Source: Ligaoa zhengdingensis | Lineage (GTDB): Bacteria; Bacillota; Clostridia; Oscillospirales; Ruminococcaceae | Direction of reading: 5' to 3' | DNA: 64,000 nucleotides | Assembly: GCF_014384885.1 (NCBI RefSeq) | Contig: NZ_JACRST010000013.1 | Coordinates: forward strand, 13,955-77,954 | Program-made: the position numbers and the translations under genes | Shown: one piece after another, positions 33,207-40,824 of the stretch | How the letters are laid out: each line of letters starts with the position of its first letter | Position numbering within the stretch: position 1 is the first letter of the stretch | Notes under the pieces: generated by a model | Seen by the model: only the letters and a program-made list of their open reading frames with translations | What the model was told of the DNA's origin: nothing | Databases searched by the model: none

Positions 33207-33410
33207 TTATGCACAGTGGCGGGGCGGCTGACACCCGCCCTCAACCACACGAAGCTGCGGCTGTGCGGTGCAGGGCTGTTCCTCCTGCGCGCAAGCAGCC
33301 GCCTTTTTCTCTGCTTCGGACGCAGGCAAAAGCCAGTAGGCCAACGCACTGGCCGCTGCGGTCATAAAACAAATACTAGCTGCAATCCATTTCAAAAGCT
33401 CCATTGTCAT
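33207..33410 (-). CDS. 67-residue one-helix membrane protein, candidate SOS division inhibitor
   Basis: ATG 33410 has AAGGAGG 10 nt upstream. One membrane helix (about residues 4-27, ending AYWLLPA) is followed by a short Glu/Lys then Cys/Pro-rich tail with five Cys. No family is recognised. The promoter carries three LexA-type boxes, so it should be induced by DNA damage. Small one-helix membrane proteins under LexA in Gram-positives (YneA of Bacillus, SosA of staphylococci) halt division; this protein has no LysM domain, so the analogy rests on size, topology and control. Confidence 0.6.
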   Translation of the reverse strand: MTMELLKWIAASICFMTAAASALAYWLLPASEAEKKAAACAQEEQPCTAQPQLRVVEGGCQPPRHCA

Positions 33411-33429
33411 CACCGGTTGTCCTCCTTTT

Positions 33430-33508
33430 AAACGTATGTTCTGCGCATATTTCCGTCTTAAAACATTTGTTCTTTTTCGAGTATAGCACATATGTTCGCG
33501 TTTGAAAA
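33430..33508 (-). promoter_or_regulatory. LexA-controlled promoter with three SOS boxes
   Basis: On the minus strand: -35 TTTTCA (33503-33508), box GAACATATGTGC (33486-33497) in the spacer, extended -10 TGC-TATACT (33480-33485), then boxes GAACAAATGTTT (33461-33472) and GAACATACGTTT (33430-33441) downstream of the start. Two of the three fit GAAC-N4-GTTT/C fully. Confidence 0.7.
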
Positions 33509-33566
33509 GGGGGTTTTCTAAAAAATTTTTTCCCGCCACAATATCACCGGCAGAGGAAAATGCTGG

Positions 33567-33596
33567 TTTACAAGCCCCGCGGTGAGATGGTATAAT
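33567..33596 (+). promoter_or_regulatory. Promoter of the large surface protein gene
   Basis: TTTACA, 18 bp, TATAAT, about 90 nt before the start codon. Confidence 0.55.
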
Positions 33597-33688
33597 GATT
33601 CTAGGTTTTTGTCGAATCAGGACAATCAACATCTCTTTTCCCGCTGTGCGGCAGAGGGCGCACCCGGGAAATACAGGGGGACAACACT

Positions 33689-36403
33689 GTGAAAAAGAAA
33701 TTCTGTCGGCCTTTCACCTCGTTTCTCGCGGTAGCGGTGGTAATTGCCTGCTTGGGCGCTTCTGTCTTCGCCGAGTGGGACCTCCCCACCGACACCGCGG
33801 TTTTGCCCGGCGTGGAGGAACGCACGCCCGACCTTGAGCAGCCCGATGGGGACAGCAGCGCAGAGGAAACGCCGCCGGACGATTCGGAATCGGAGGCATC
33901 GTCCGGGGAAGACACCTCCGAAGCGGGGGGCAGTTCAGAAAGCAGCGAAGTCCCCGAAGATGGGCCCTCCTCCTCTGAGACCTCATCCGAGGAGGAGAGC
34001 GCTCCCTCCAGCAGCGATGCGGACGAGGGCGAACCGGCGTCCTCCTCCAGCGCGCCGGATTCCTCGGAGAAAGCGGCGCCCATCCACCAGCCGGGTTGCA
34101 CCCTTGCTCCCGACCATGAGGGGCCCTGTGAAACCGGCACGGCGGACAGCCACCCCACCGCTGAGCCCTCCGAGCCGCTGGGAGATGCTCAAGCGGAAAC
34201 GCCCGTGTCTTTGGCAGCGCTTCCCGAGGAGGAGCCCCTGCCGGTTACGCTGATCCACGGCGGCGAAGAAACCTCCTACGCCACCCTGGAGGAGGCGGTG
34301 GAGCATTCCGCCGACGGCGACCGCATCCTGCTCGCCGCGGGGGAGGTGTACGCATCCAGCCGCACCCTCTCCATCGCGCACAGCCTGACCATCGAGGGCA
34401 CGGGGGATAGCGAAGATCTGCCGGTTATCGCCGGCAGCGCCCTGTTCACCTGCGAAGCCGATGGGCAGACCATCGCGTTCCGTGATCTACATTTTTCCGT
34501 CGATGAGGGGAGCACCTGGGTGATCTACCTCAACGGGTCGGGCTCAACCGTCTCAGTGGACGGCTGCACCTTCACGCTCGCGGACGGCGCGGATTACGGC
34601 TTCAACCTGGTGCTGAATGAGACCGGAGCCTCCGGGCGCATTCTGTTCCGCGGCAACCTCGTGGACATGCTCTGTGTCGCGCCGGTGGTCGGCGCGGGCA
34701 ACGGCAGCGTCATCACCGGAAACGAATTCCATATCGGCGCGGAGCAGGCCGGCGGATGGCGCACCGAGGTTATCTCGGTGACAGCCGGCGCGGACGGCGA
34801 GGTAGTCATTTCGGACAACTGGTTTCTCGGGGCCAACCGCGCGATCAGCGTCAACTATTCCGCCATGCCCGGCAGCGGCCTGACCTGCAAAAACAACCGC
34901 TTTCTCGATACCCGCTACGCCTTTGAGCTGGGCAGCGAGGCGAACCGGGGCTGCGGCCAATACGACCTCTCGGAAAACTACTACCGCTTTGGCGATGCCG
35001 TATTCGCGCCCCGCGTGCAGGACGCGGATGCGGACGGCGCCCTCTACAGCGGCGCCCAGGCGGTCGTCTACCCGTACTACCTGGACGAGGATTTGCAGGA
35101 GCTGAGCGATGCGGCGGACAGCAGCCTGGTCGCGGTGGCCAAGCCGGCGGTCTCGCGCATCGAGATCGACGGCGTCCCGGAGGCGCTGCGCGAGCTGGTG
35201 CAGCGCTCGGTGAACGAGATGATACAGAACGAAGCGGTGTCCACCGCCCCGCCGCGCGGCCTGGTGGAGGCGATCACCGGGCTTCCCGCAGCCGGCGACC
35301 TTCAGGTTTCGGTCATCCCCGCGATCGAGGAGCTCCGCGCCACACAGGTGCCGGGGGCAAACGGACAAAAGGAGCCGGTGATCACGGCGGTGGTGTTCGA
35401 CGCCAAGGCGTATTACCAGCCGGCGGGTTCGTCGGAGGGGCCATGGGTGATCTCCAACCGCTATCTGCGGCAGCGCAACGTCACCTTCCGCCTGCCCATC
35501 CCCACCGCATTCGACGCCAAATACGCCCGTGTGGAGCACCGCTCCGATCGGGACGGCAGCACCGCCACCTCCTATCTCGACATCCTGACCAGCCCTGCGG
35601 GGAACGCGCGCTACGTCCTTGTCTCCGCGGACAGCTTTGGAACATTCACCCTGACGCCCACCAACCGCAAGCCTTCCGCATCTCATTCCGGAGGATCGGC
35701 GCAGCCGTCGGCCGCCAACACCGAATACGAATTCTGGATGGAAGTGAAGGACCGCATCGACAACGCCGCGGATGGGAATACTCTCTATGTGCAGGCAGGG
35801 GACTGGAACCACGTCTCATCGGCCGTGCTGCAGGCGCTGTACGGCCGCGACCTCTCCCTCACCATCTCCTACGGCAGATCCGGCGAACTCACTCTGAAGG
35901 GCGAGGAACTCGACCGGGTGGACGACGGGCGCATCTACTACACCATTGCGGAATTGATCGAGCGCTACAAGGCTCCGGCGGCTGAAGACGCCACATCCTC
36001 GCAGAGCACCGCCCCGGTGACGGTGCCGACCTTTACGGGAACGGTGACGACCTCCGCTTCCTCCGAGTCCTCGTCATCTCAAGCGTCGCCGTCCTCCTCC
36101 GCTGCACCAACCCCGTCGAGCTCCGACAGCGCCGCACCCACTGCGGCGAGCGGACAGCCCACTCCGGCTGAGTCGGAGCTCGAGATTCCACTCTGGGTGA
36201 TGATCGCGGCGCCGCTCGCAGCGGTTCTGCTGGTGGTACTGATCAGCCTGCTGGTGGCGCACCGGCGCAAAAAGGCAAAGCAGGAGAATCCGCTGCCGCC
36301 CTACCCGCTCTCCCCCACTGAGTTTTCATCATCCACAGACGGGGCCGCCGCGGAAACTCAACCGGATTCCGCCAAGCCGACCGAGGACAACCCCTGGAAT
36401 TGA
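33689..36403 (+). CDS. Large membrane-anchored surface protein with beta-helix and juxtamembrane domain
   Basis: 904 residues from GTG 33689 (AGGGGG 8 nt upstream). Signal peptide, then a Ser/Glu/Asp-rich stalk (about 30-130) with a CTLAPDHEGPC mini-motif, a right-handed beta-helix-like core (about 185-450: LTIEGTGDS, VISDNWFLGANRAI, CKNNRFLDTRYAF), a domain around 450-660, a juxtamembrane domain at about 677-762 (FWMEVKDRID...), a second Ser-rich stalk and a C-terminal helix with RRKK stop and cytoplasmic tail. Probably carbohydrate- or surface-interacting; no catalytic motif is recognised. Confidence 0.8.
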   Translation: MKKKFCRPFTSFLAVAVVIACLGASVFAEWDLPTDTAVLPGVEERTPDLEQPDGDSSAEETPPDDSESEASSGEDTSEAGGSSESSEVPEDGPSSSETSSEEESAPSSSDADEGEPASSSSAPDSSEKAAPIHQPGCTLAPDHEGPCETGTADSHPTAEPSEPLGDAQAETPVSLAALPEEEPLPVTLIHGGEETSYATLEEAVEHSADGDRILLAAGEVYASSRTLSIAHSLTIEGTGDSEDLPVIAGSALFTCEADGQTIAFRDLHFSVDEGSTWVIYLNGSGSTVSVDGCTFTLADGADYGFNLVLNETGASGRILFRGNLVDMLCVAPVVGAGNGSVITGNEFHIGAEQAGGWRTEVISVTAGADGEVVISDNWFLGANRAISVNYSAMPGSGLTCKNNRFLDTRYAFELGSEANRGCGQYDLSENYYRFGDAVFAPRVQDADADGALYSGAQAVVYPYYLDEDLQELSDAADSSLVAVAKPAVSRIEIDGVPEALRELVQRSVNEMIQNEAVSTAPPRGLVEAITGLPAAGDLQVSVIPAIEELRATQVPGANGQKEPVITAVVFDAKAYYQPAGSSEGPWVISNRYLRQRNVTFRLPIPTAFDAKYARVEHRSDRDGSTATSYLDILTSPAGNARYVLVSADSFGTFTLTPTNRKPSASHSGGSAQPSAANTEYEFWMEVKDRIDNAADGNTLYVQAGDWNHVSSAVLQALYGRDLSLTISYGRSGELTLKGEELDRVDDGRIYYTIAELIERYKAPAAEDATSSQSTAPVTVPTFTGTVTTSASSESSSSQASPSSSAAPTPSSSDSAAPTAASGQPTPAESELEIPLWVMIAAPLAAVLLVVLISLLVAHRRKKAKQENPLPPYPLSPTEFSSSTDGAAAETQPDSAKPTEDNPWN

Positions 36404-36435
36404 CCAACAATCCACGCTGGAAGGAATGATTCTAC

Positions 36436-36969
36436 ATGAACAGACAGCCCGGCCTCATCCACATCTACTGCGGCGACGGCAAGGGAAAAACCACCGCCGC
36501 CATGGGCTTAGCGCTACGCGCCGCAGGCAACGGGATGCAGGTTGCCATTGTGCAGTTTCTCAAGGGGCAGACGAGCGGCGAGCTCCGCTCCCTGGAGCTG
36601 CTGCCCAACATCACCGTCATCCGCGAGCAGATGAGTCCCAAGTTCACCTTCCAGATGAACCCAGAGGAGCTGGATCAGACCCGCGAGATCCACAGCCGCT
36701 ACCTGCACTGTGCCTTAGAGCTCGCCCGCGAGGGGCGCTGCGATATGCTGATCCTGGATGAGCTGATGGGTGCGCTCAGCTGCGGCCTTATCGACGAGGC
36801 GCTGCTGCACGAGCTGGTCGATCACAAACCGGAGCCGCTCGAGCTGGTGATGACCGGGCGCAACCCGCCCCAGTGGCTGCTGGATCGGGCGGACTATGTA
36901 TCGGAAATCTGCAAGCGCAAACATCCCTATGACCGGGGCATCGCGGCACGGCCGGGTGTGGAGCGCTGA
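36436..36969 (+). CDS. cobO: Cob(I)yrinic acid a,c-diamide adenosyltransferase (CobO/BtuR type)
   Basis: 177 residues, ATG 36436 with AAGGA upstream. P-loop GDGKGKTTAAMGLALRAAG near 13-31, VAIVQFLKG, Walker-B-like DMLILDELMGAL, and the C-terminal VMTGRNPPQWLLDRADYVSEI are diagnostic. It attaches the adenosyl group to corrinoids, either in biosynthesis or salvage. No other cobalamin genes are in the window; it follows the surface-protein gene by 32 nt without obvious functional link. Confidence 0.92.
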   Translation: MNRQPGLIHIYCGDGKGKTTAAMGLALRAAGNGMQVAIVQFLKGQTSGELRSLELLPNITVIREQMSPKFTFQMNPEELDQTREIHSRYLHCALELAREGRCDMLILDELMGALSCGLIDEALLHELVDHKPEPLELVMTGRNPPQWLLDRADYVSEICKRKHPYDRGIAARPGVER

Positions 36970-36983
36970 ATCAGCCAAAAAGT

Positions 36984-37026
36984 AAAAGAGGCGGGGCCCT
37001 GTTCTAAAAGGGTCCGCCTCTTTTTT
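36984..37026. terminator. Bidirectional terminator
   Basis: AAAAGAGGCGG pairs with CCGCCTCTTTT, with CCCT/AGGG inside; T6 follows on the plus strand. It separates convergent cobO and rubrerythrin. Confidence 0.88.
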
Positions 37027-37031
37027 GTTCC

Positions 37032-37571
37032 TCAGTAGTTGTTCGCCTTCTCCTGAAAATACGCCTGGCCGTAGCCGCACACCGGGCAAATCTGCGGCGC
37101 TGTGGTGCCGACATGCTCGTGGCCGCAGTTGCTGCAAATCCAGACGATCTTGTCGTCCTTTTGGAAGACCGCGCCGTTTTTGAGAGTCTCGATCAGCTCG
37201 CGGTAGCGCTTTTCGTGCTCCTTCTCGATCGCCGCCACCAGCTGCATCTTATTGGCGATCTCGTTGAAGCCCTCGGCCTTCGCCTGCTCGGCAAATTGGG
37301 GGTACATTTCGCTCCACTCGTAGTGTTCGCCGCCCGCGGCGTCGGTCAGGTTTACCTCGGTGTTTTTGAAGTCGCCGCCGTGCAGGTATTTCAGCCACTG
37401 TTCGGCGTGCGCCTTCTCGTTTTTTGCGGTCTCGTCAAAAATCTGTGCGAGCTGCTCATATCCGTCCTTGCGGGCGAGCTCCGCATAAATGGTATATTTT
37501 GTGCGCGCCTGCGATTCCCCCGCATATGCGGCCATCAGGTTGGCTTCCGTCTTGCTTCCTTTGAATTCCAT
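37032..37571 (-). CDS. rbr: Rubrerythrin
   Basis: 179 residues. The ferritin-like domain carries the diiron ExxH pairs (AYAGESQARTKY, NEKAHAEQW, AIEKEHEKRY) and a C-terminal rubredoxin knuckle, CSNCGHEH and CPVCGYGQ. It reduces hydrogen peroxide in the cytoplasm of anaerobes using NADH-derived electrons. GGGAGG precedes ATG 37571. No PerR-type box is obvious in the 55-nt gap upstream. Confidence 0.95.
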   Translation of the reverse strand: MEFKGSKTEANLMAAYAGESQARTKYTIYAELARKDGYEQLAQIFDETAKNEKAHAEQWLKYLHGGDFKNTEVNLTDAAGGEHYEWSEMYPQFAEQAKAEGFNEIANKMQLVAAIEKEHEKRYRELIETLKNGAVFQKDDKIVWICSNCGHEHVGTTAPQICPVCGYGQAYFQEKANNY

Positions 37572-37626
37572 CGTATTCCTCCCACATTGGTTGATTTAAC
37601 CTTAATATGGGATAAAACGCCCGCGG

Positions 37627-38982
37627 TTATTCAGCCGGCGGCGGCAAATCCGGCTCCTGCGGCCGCCCGGACATCTCCAGTGCCAAGAGGTACAGCGCCG
37701 CGATAAATTCATCCGCAGCCAGCCTGCCGATCACCCGCATCAAGGGGGATTCGTCGCCGCGCTCGTACCCCTTGCGCAGCTCGCTGAGGAGGAACGCTGT
37801 GACATGCCGCCGATCGATCCCCTCCAGCAGAGCGAGCAGTTCCTTGGGTCGGCGCAGCTCCTCTAAATCGCTGCGCAGCTCCTCCAAATCCACCGCATGG
37901 AGCCGATCGGCCTCGCTGCGCAGCGCTGTGTTGAACTGCTCGAAGGTGTAGACCTCCAGCGGCGGGAGCGCAAAGATGCGCGCCGCTGTCTCGGCCGCCG
38001 CTGTGATACCCGCCGGGGTGGTCATGCGCACGCGCGCGCCGGATCGCACCGCGCGCGCCAAACAGAGCGCTGCGTTGGGGTCGGGCTGAAGCCGCGCCCT
38101 GTGGCAGGGCTGAACTGTGATCCCCAGTTTGATGGTGATAAGGTCGAAATATCGCCCCAGCTCGCGTGCGTTCTCAACGATCTCGCCCGGCCGGAATGCG
38201 TATGCCTCGCCCTCGAGTTTGCCGAACTCCTTGAGGCCGTCGAGGTAGCCGAGCTGCATATTGCGCACGGCCACCTCCTGATCGAACAGCAGAAACACCC
38301 CCAGATCCCACCGGCTGCGGACGTAGCGCAGCTTGACCCCGCTCTTGGCGTGAACCGCCTTTTGCCGCCCGATCGCCTCCAGATCGACCGCGACGATCTC
38401 CTCTGCGCCCCGCTCCATCGCCAGATTGACCGGCATGTTGTCGTAGTAGCCCCCATCGATATACTTCGCCCCGCCGATCTCCCGCATCTTCATCGCGGGG
38501 AAGCAGGCGGCGCTCGCCATCAGGTAATCCACCAGCTCGCCGGGCGGCAGGGTATCCTTGCTGATGATGCGCGGGGTCAGGCTGGGGTACTCCACCGTGA
38601 CGATTGCAAAGTCGAGCGGCGAATTCCGGATGCGTTCTTCATCCACGCAGCGGCGCAAAATCTCCTCCAGCGGGCGCGGATCCGCCCCGCCGTTCTTTGC
38701 CATCTCCGAAAGGAACAGCGCCAGCTTGCTGTTGAAGTCACGCAGGCCGTCGATCTTGTCGTCGATCTGCATGTTGAGCACGTCGGTGGTCGAGATGCTC
38801 TGCCACATCTGGACCGCCGCGTCGTAATCCCCCTGCACCACCAGCGCGCCGTTGAGCGCGCCCACCGAGGTGCCGGTGACGATGTCAAAGTCCCATCCGA
38901 GCTCGCGCAGCGCGCGCCACACCCCGACCTGATAGGAACCGCGCGAGCCTCCGCCCGCCAAAACCAGCGCCCGTTTTCTCAT
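37627..38982 (-). CDS. Patatin-like phospholipase
   Basis: 451 residues. The oxyanion segment LAGGGSRGSYQVGV near 8-21, nucleophile GTSVGALNG near 40, and the dyad Asp in YIDGGYYDNMPV near 180 are intact, so it should be an active acyl hydrolase. The C-terminal 170 residues add a helical region of unknown role. Its start overlaps the immA-like stop by 4 nt, making it the third gene of an XRE-ImmA-patatin operon. No signal peptide. Confidence 0.85.
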   Translation of the reverse strand: MRKRALVLAGGGSRGSYQVGVWRALRELGWDFDIVTGTSVGALNGALVVQGDYDAAVQMWQSISTTDVLNMQIDDKIDGLRDFNSKLALFLSEMAKNGGADPRPLEEILRRCVDEERIRNSPLDFAIVTVEYPSLTPRIISKDTLPPGELVDYLMASAACFPAMKMREIGGAKYIDGGYYDNMPVNLAMERGAEEIVAVDLEAIGRQKAVHAKSGVKLRYVRSRWDLGVFLLFDQEVAVRNMQLGYLDGLKEFGKLEGEAYAFRPGEIVENARELGRYFDLITIKLGITVQPCHRARLQPDPNAALCLARAVRSGARVRMTTPAGITAAAETAARIFALPPLEVYTFEQFNTALRSEADRLHAVDLEELRSDLEELRRPKELLALLEGIDRRHVTAFLLSELRKGYERGDESPLMRVIGRLAADEFIAALYLLALEMSGRPQEPDLPPPAE

Positions 38983-39458
38983 CTCTGCCCCGCTCCTTCC
39001 TCACAGGTTCCCTGCGCCGCCCTGCCGCGGAACCCAAAGTACAGCCGCACCAGCCGCTCCGGCAGCCCCGTGCGGCGCGCGATATCCTCCAATGTGATCG
39101 CCTCGTCCCCCGTCTGCGGCTCCTCCATCAACAAGCAGGCACAGAAGAGGTCCGCTTCCAGTTCATAGCGCCGACCGTTGAACTGCTGCGTGTGGGCGCG
39201 CAGATACACGCTGTTGTAGTCGCGATGCAACACCGCGTGGCCCAACTCGTGCCCGCAGGTGACTCTCGCCTCGTTTTCCTCCAGCTCCTGATTGATAAAA
39301 ACCATCTGTCTGCCTCTCAGAGACAGATAAAACCCTTTGACATCCACCGGCAGGTCACAAAAAAGCACTCCGATTCCAAGCGCCTCGCTCAGCGCAAACG
39401 GGTCGTTGGTTCCATATTGCCTGATTAGCCCGCCGACGGTCCTGAAGATGTCCGACAC
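38979..39458 (-). CDS. ImmA/IrrE-type metallopeptidase
   Basis: 159 residues. The zinc motif is CGHELGHAVLHR near 70, with the third ligand probably the Glu of ELEADLFCACLLM. Such proteases cleave a partner XRE repressor (ImmA-ImmR, IrrE-DdrO). GTG 39458 directly follows the XRE stop, with GGAGG 10 nt upstream inside that gene, so the two are tightly coupled. Confidence 0.87.
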   Translation of the reverse strand: MSDIFRTVGGLIRQYGTNDPFALSEALGIGVLFCDLPVDVKGFYLSLRGRQMVFINQELEENEARVTCGHELGHAVLHRDYNSVYLRAHTQQFNGRRYELEADLFCACLLMEEPQTGDEAITLEDIARRTGLPERLVRLYFGFRGRAAQGTCEEGAGQR

Positions 39459-39845
39459 TCAGCTTCTTCCTCCGTTTTGTTTCATATTCTTTTGGCCCAG
39501 CACGATGCCGATGCCCAACCGGATGGCGTCGACGATCTTCTCACTATCCGCCGGATCGAGCAGCACGCCGTTGAACATCAGCCCCTCAGGCTGTAAAATC
39601 GCCTCGCGCACGCTCTCGATGATCTCATCCAGGTCGTGCTGCTGGCTTTCCCCGCCCGACCCGAGCAGGAAATCGCTCGAGACATGGAACACCGCGCACA
39701 GCTTTCCGAGCGTTTCGTGGTCCGGCTCCCGACGCCCTTGCTCATACATGCCGATAGCGCTGGGGGAAACACCGATTTCATGCGCCAGCTGCGCCTGGCT
39801 CATCCCCCTGATCTTCCGCAACTCCTTCAGTCGCACACCCAACAA
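39459..39845 (-). CDS. XRE family repressor (ImmR-like)
   Basis: 128 residues from TTG 39845 (AAGGAG 10 nt upstream; no in-frame ATG). HTH: LKELRKIRGMSQAQLAHEIGVSPSAIGMYEQGRREPD, typical Cro/C1. The C-terminal 60 residues, beginning near HDLDEIIESVREAIL, may dimerise or be the cleavage target of the adjacent protease. A 15-bp palindrome in its own promoter suggests autorepression. Confidence 0.88.
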   Translation of the reverse strand: MLGVRLKELRKIRGMSQAQLAHEIGVSPSAIGMYEQGRREPDHETLGKLCAVFHVSSDFLLGSGGESQQHDLDEIIESVREAILQPEGLMFNGVLLDPADSEKIVDAIRLGIGIVLGQKNMKQNGGRS

Positions 39846-39867
39846 ATCAGCTCATCTCCTTTCTTAT

Positions 39868-39896
39868 AGATTACACAATTTGTGTAGAAATGTCAA
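39868..39896 (-). promoter_or_regulatory. XRE operon promoter with internal operator
   Basis: Minus strand TTGACA (39891-39896), 17 bp, weak TAATCT (39868-39873). The perfect dyad TACACAA-T-TTGTGTA (39872-39886) occupies the spacer. Confidence 0.65.
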
Positions 39897-39929
39897 GAAA
39901 AATTTTTGGAATAATTTTCCTCGTTCACA

Positions 39930-39958
39930 TTGACAGTTTCCCATTCCTGTGCTAGTCT
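39930..39958 (+). promoter_or_regulatory. Promoter of the sigma-like operon
   Basis: TTGACA (39930-39935), 17 bp, extended -10 TGC-TAGTCT (39953-39958). A CCCCCTTG/CAAGGGGG hairpin (about 39969-39997) begins at the predicted mRNA 5' end. Confidence 0.6.
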
Positions 39959-40007
39959 TGAAGTTAAGGCCCCCTTGTTTCCACTCGGCAAGGGGGGCAG
40001 ATTATTA

Positions 40008-40019
40008 GAACATATGTTT
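40008..40019. promoter_or_regulatory. LexA-type SOS box in the sigma-like operon leader
   Basis: GAACATATGTTT fits GAAC-N4-GTTT exactly, with a 10-bp palindromic core. It lies about 45 bp after the predicted start, where a bound repressor would block elongation. Confidence 0.5.
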
Positions 40020-40045
40020 TATACATCCGCCCTGAGAGGTCTAAA

Positions 40046-40060
40046 AACACAAAACGTGTA
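40046..40060. promoter_or_regulatory. Second XRE-operator-like site
   Basis: The 15-bp site matches the 39872-39886 palindrome at 11 positions, keeping both outer half-sites (ACACAA and GTGTA). Confidence 0.4.
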
Positions 40061-40081
40061 TTGGAAGGGAGAGTGCAAAAT

Positions 40082-40303
40082 TTGAACTACAACGCCATGA
40101 TCGAGGAATACACCCGCACGGAGGATCTGCTTCGCGGACGGGTCACAAGTATGCGCCAGGATATCAAACGGCTTCCCTTCGCCGAGCGGGATCTGCTCAA
40201 GCGCCGCTTGGCCGTGATGCAGGAGGAGCTGTACGATGTGATGCTGGTGCGCATGGAACTTGTGCGCCGCCAGCAGGAGGAGCGGGAGGGTGTGCTATGC
40301 TGA
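40082..40303 (+). CDS. Small helical protein upstream of the sigma-like gene
   Basis: 73 residues from TTG 40082 (GGGAGAG 8 nt upstream). It is almost entirely charged helix (TEDLLRGRVTSMRQDIKRLPFAERDLLKRRL), probably a coiled coil. No family is recognised. Its end overlaps the sigma-like start by 7 nt. Similar short helical proteins precede sigma-like genes in mobile elements, where they may act as co-regulators or anti-sigma partners; that is inference. Confidence 0.6.
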   Translation: MNYNAMIEEYTRTEDLLRGRVTSMRQDIKRLPFAERDLLKRRLAVMQEELYDVMLVRMELVRRQQEEREGVLC

Positions 40304-40653
40304 GGCCGAGAAGCAAGCGCGTCTTTCTGGTGGAGGATATCGACAGCATCTCCGCACAGGTGTGCGTCCAAGCGGATGAGGACAACACCAACCGCCAATT
40401 TCTCACCGCGCTGCTGCGCGCCACCCGCTATGCAGTGGACCACGAACTCACCGAACGCCAGCGGCAGTGCTTCACCAAGCGCTACTACGAGGGCCGCACC
40501 GTCACCGAGATCGCCGGCGAGCTGGGGTTGGACTGCTCCACCGTGTCACGGCATATCACGCTGGCGCGGCAGCGCATCCAGTCCCACGCGCGCTACTGCG
40601 TCTTTGCCTACCGCAATTCTCTGGATGGATATTCGGGAAACAACAGAAGTTGA
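40297..40653 (+). CDS. Sigma-70 region 4-like regulator
   Basis: 118 residues. LTERQRQCFTKRYYEGRTVTEIAGELGLDCSTVSRHITLARQRIQ near 50-95 is a sigma region 4 HTH. Region 2 is absent, so it is either a truncated sigma-like activator or a DNA-binding regulator of the kind found in phages and integrative elements. It is paired with a small helical protein and faces the XRE/ImmA operon. Confidence 0.75.
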   Translation: MLRPRSKRVFLVEDIDSISAQVCVQADEDNTNRQFLTALLRATRYAVDHELTERQRQCFTKRYYEGRTVTEIAGELGLDCSTVSRHITLARQRIQSHARYCVFAYRNSLDGYSGNNRS

Positions 40654-40752
40654 CCGATAATTTTTTATCATTATTTTCGACTGATTTTCCTCTTTTTTGT
40701 GTAGAATTTCTCATTGTAATCCGAATTTCCTTCGATTTTTTTGCAAAGCGGC

Positions 40753-40781
40753 TTGCCTTGACTATGATAAATGTCTATAAT
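40753..40781 (+). promoter_or_regulatory. Promoter of the iron alcohol dehydrogenase gene
   Basis: TTGCCT, 17 bp, TATAAT. Confidence 0.65.
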
Positions 40782-40824
40782 GAAGACAGGACAACCGGAT
40801 TGATTACCACATTGGAGGTGCCCC

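Noticed and set aside
34553..35812. Long minus-strand open frame opposite the large surface-protein gene
   Set aside because: Antisense shadow; the plus-strand protein has signal peptide, domains and membrane anchor.
37627..38982. Patatin gene as a CBASS-type CapV effector
   Set aside because: No nucleotidyltransferase, Cap2/Cap3 or similar gene is adjacent; the partner genes are XRE and ImmA-like.
39459..40653. Regulatory region as part of an intact phage or integrative element
   Set aside because: No integrase, excisionase, relaxase, structural gene or att repeat is visible within several kb.
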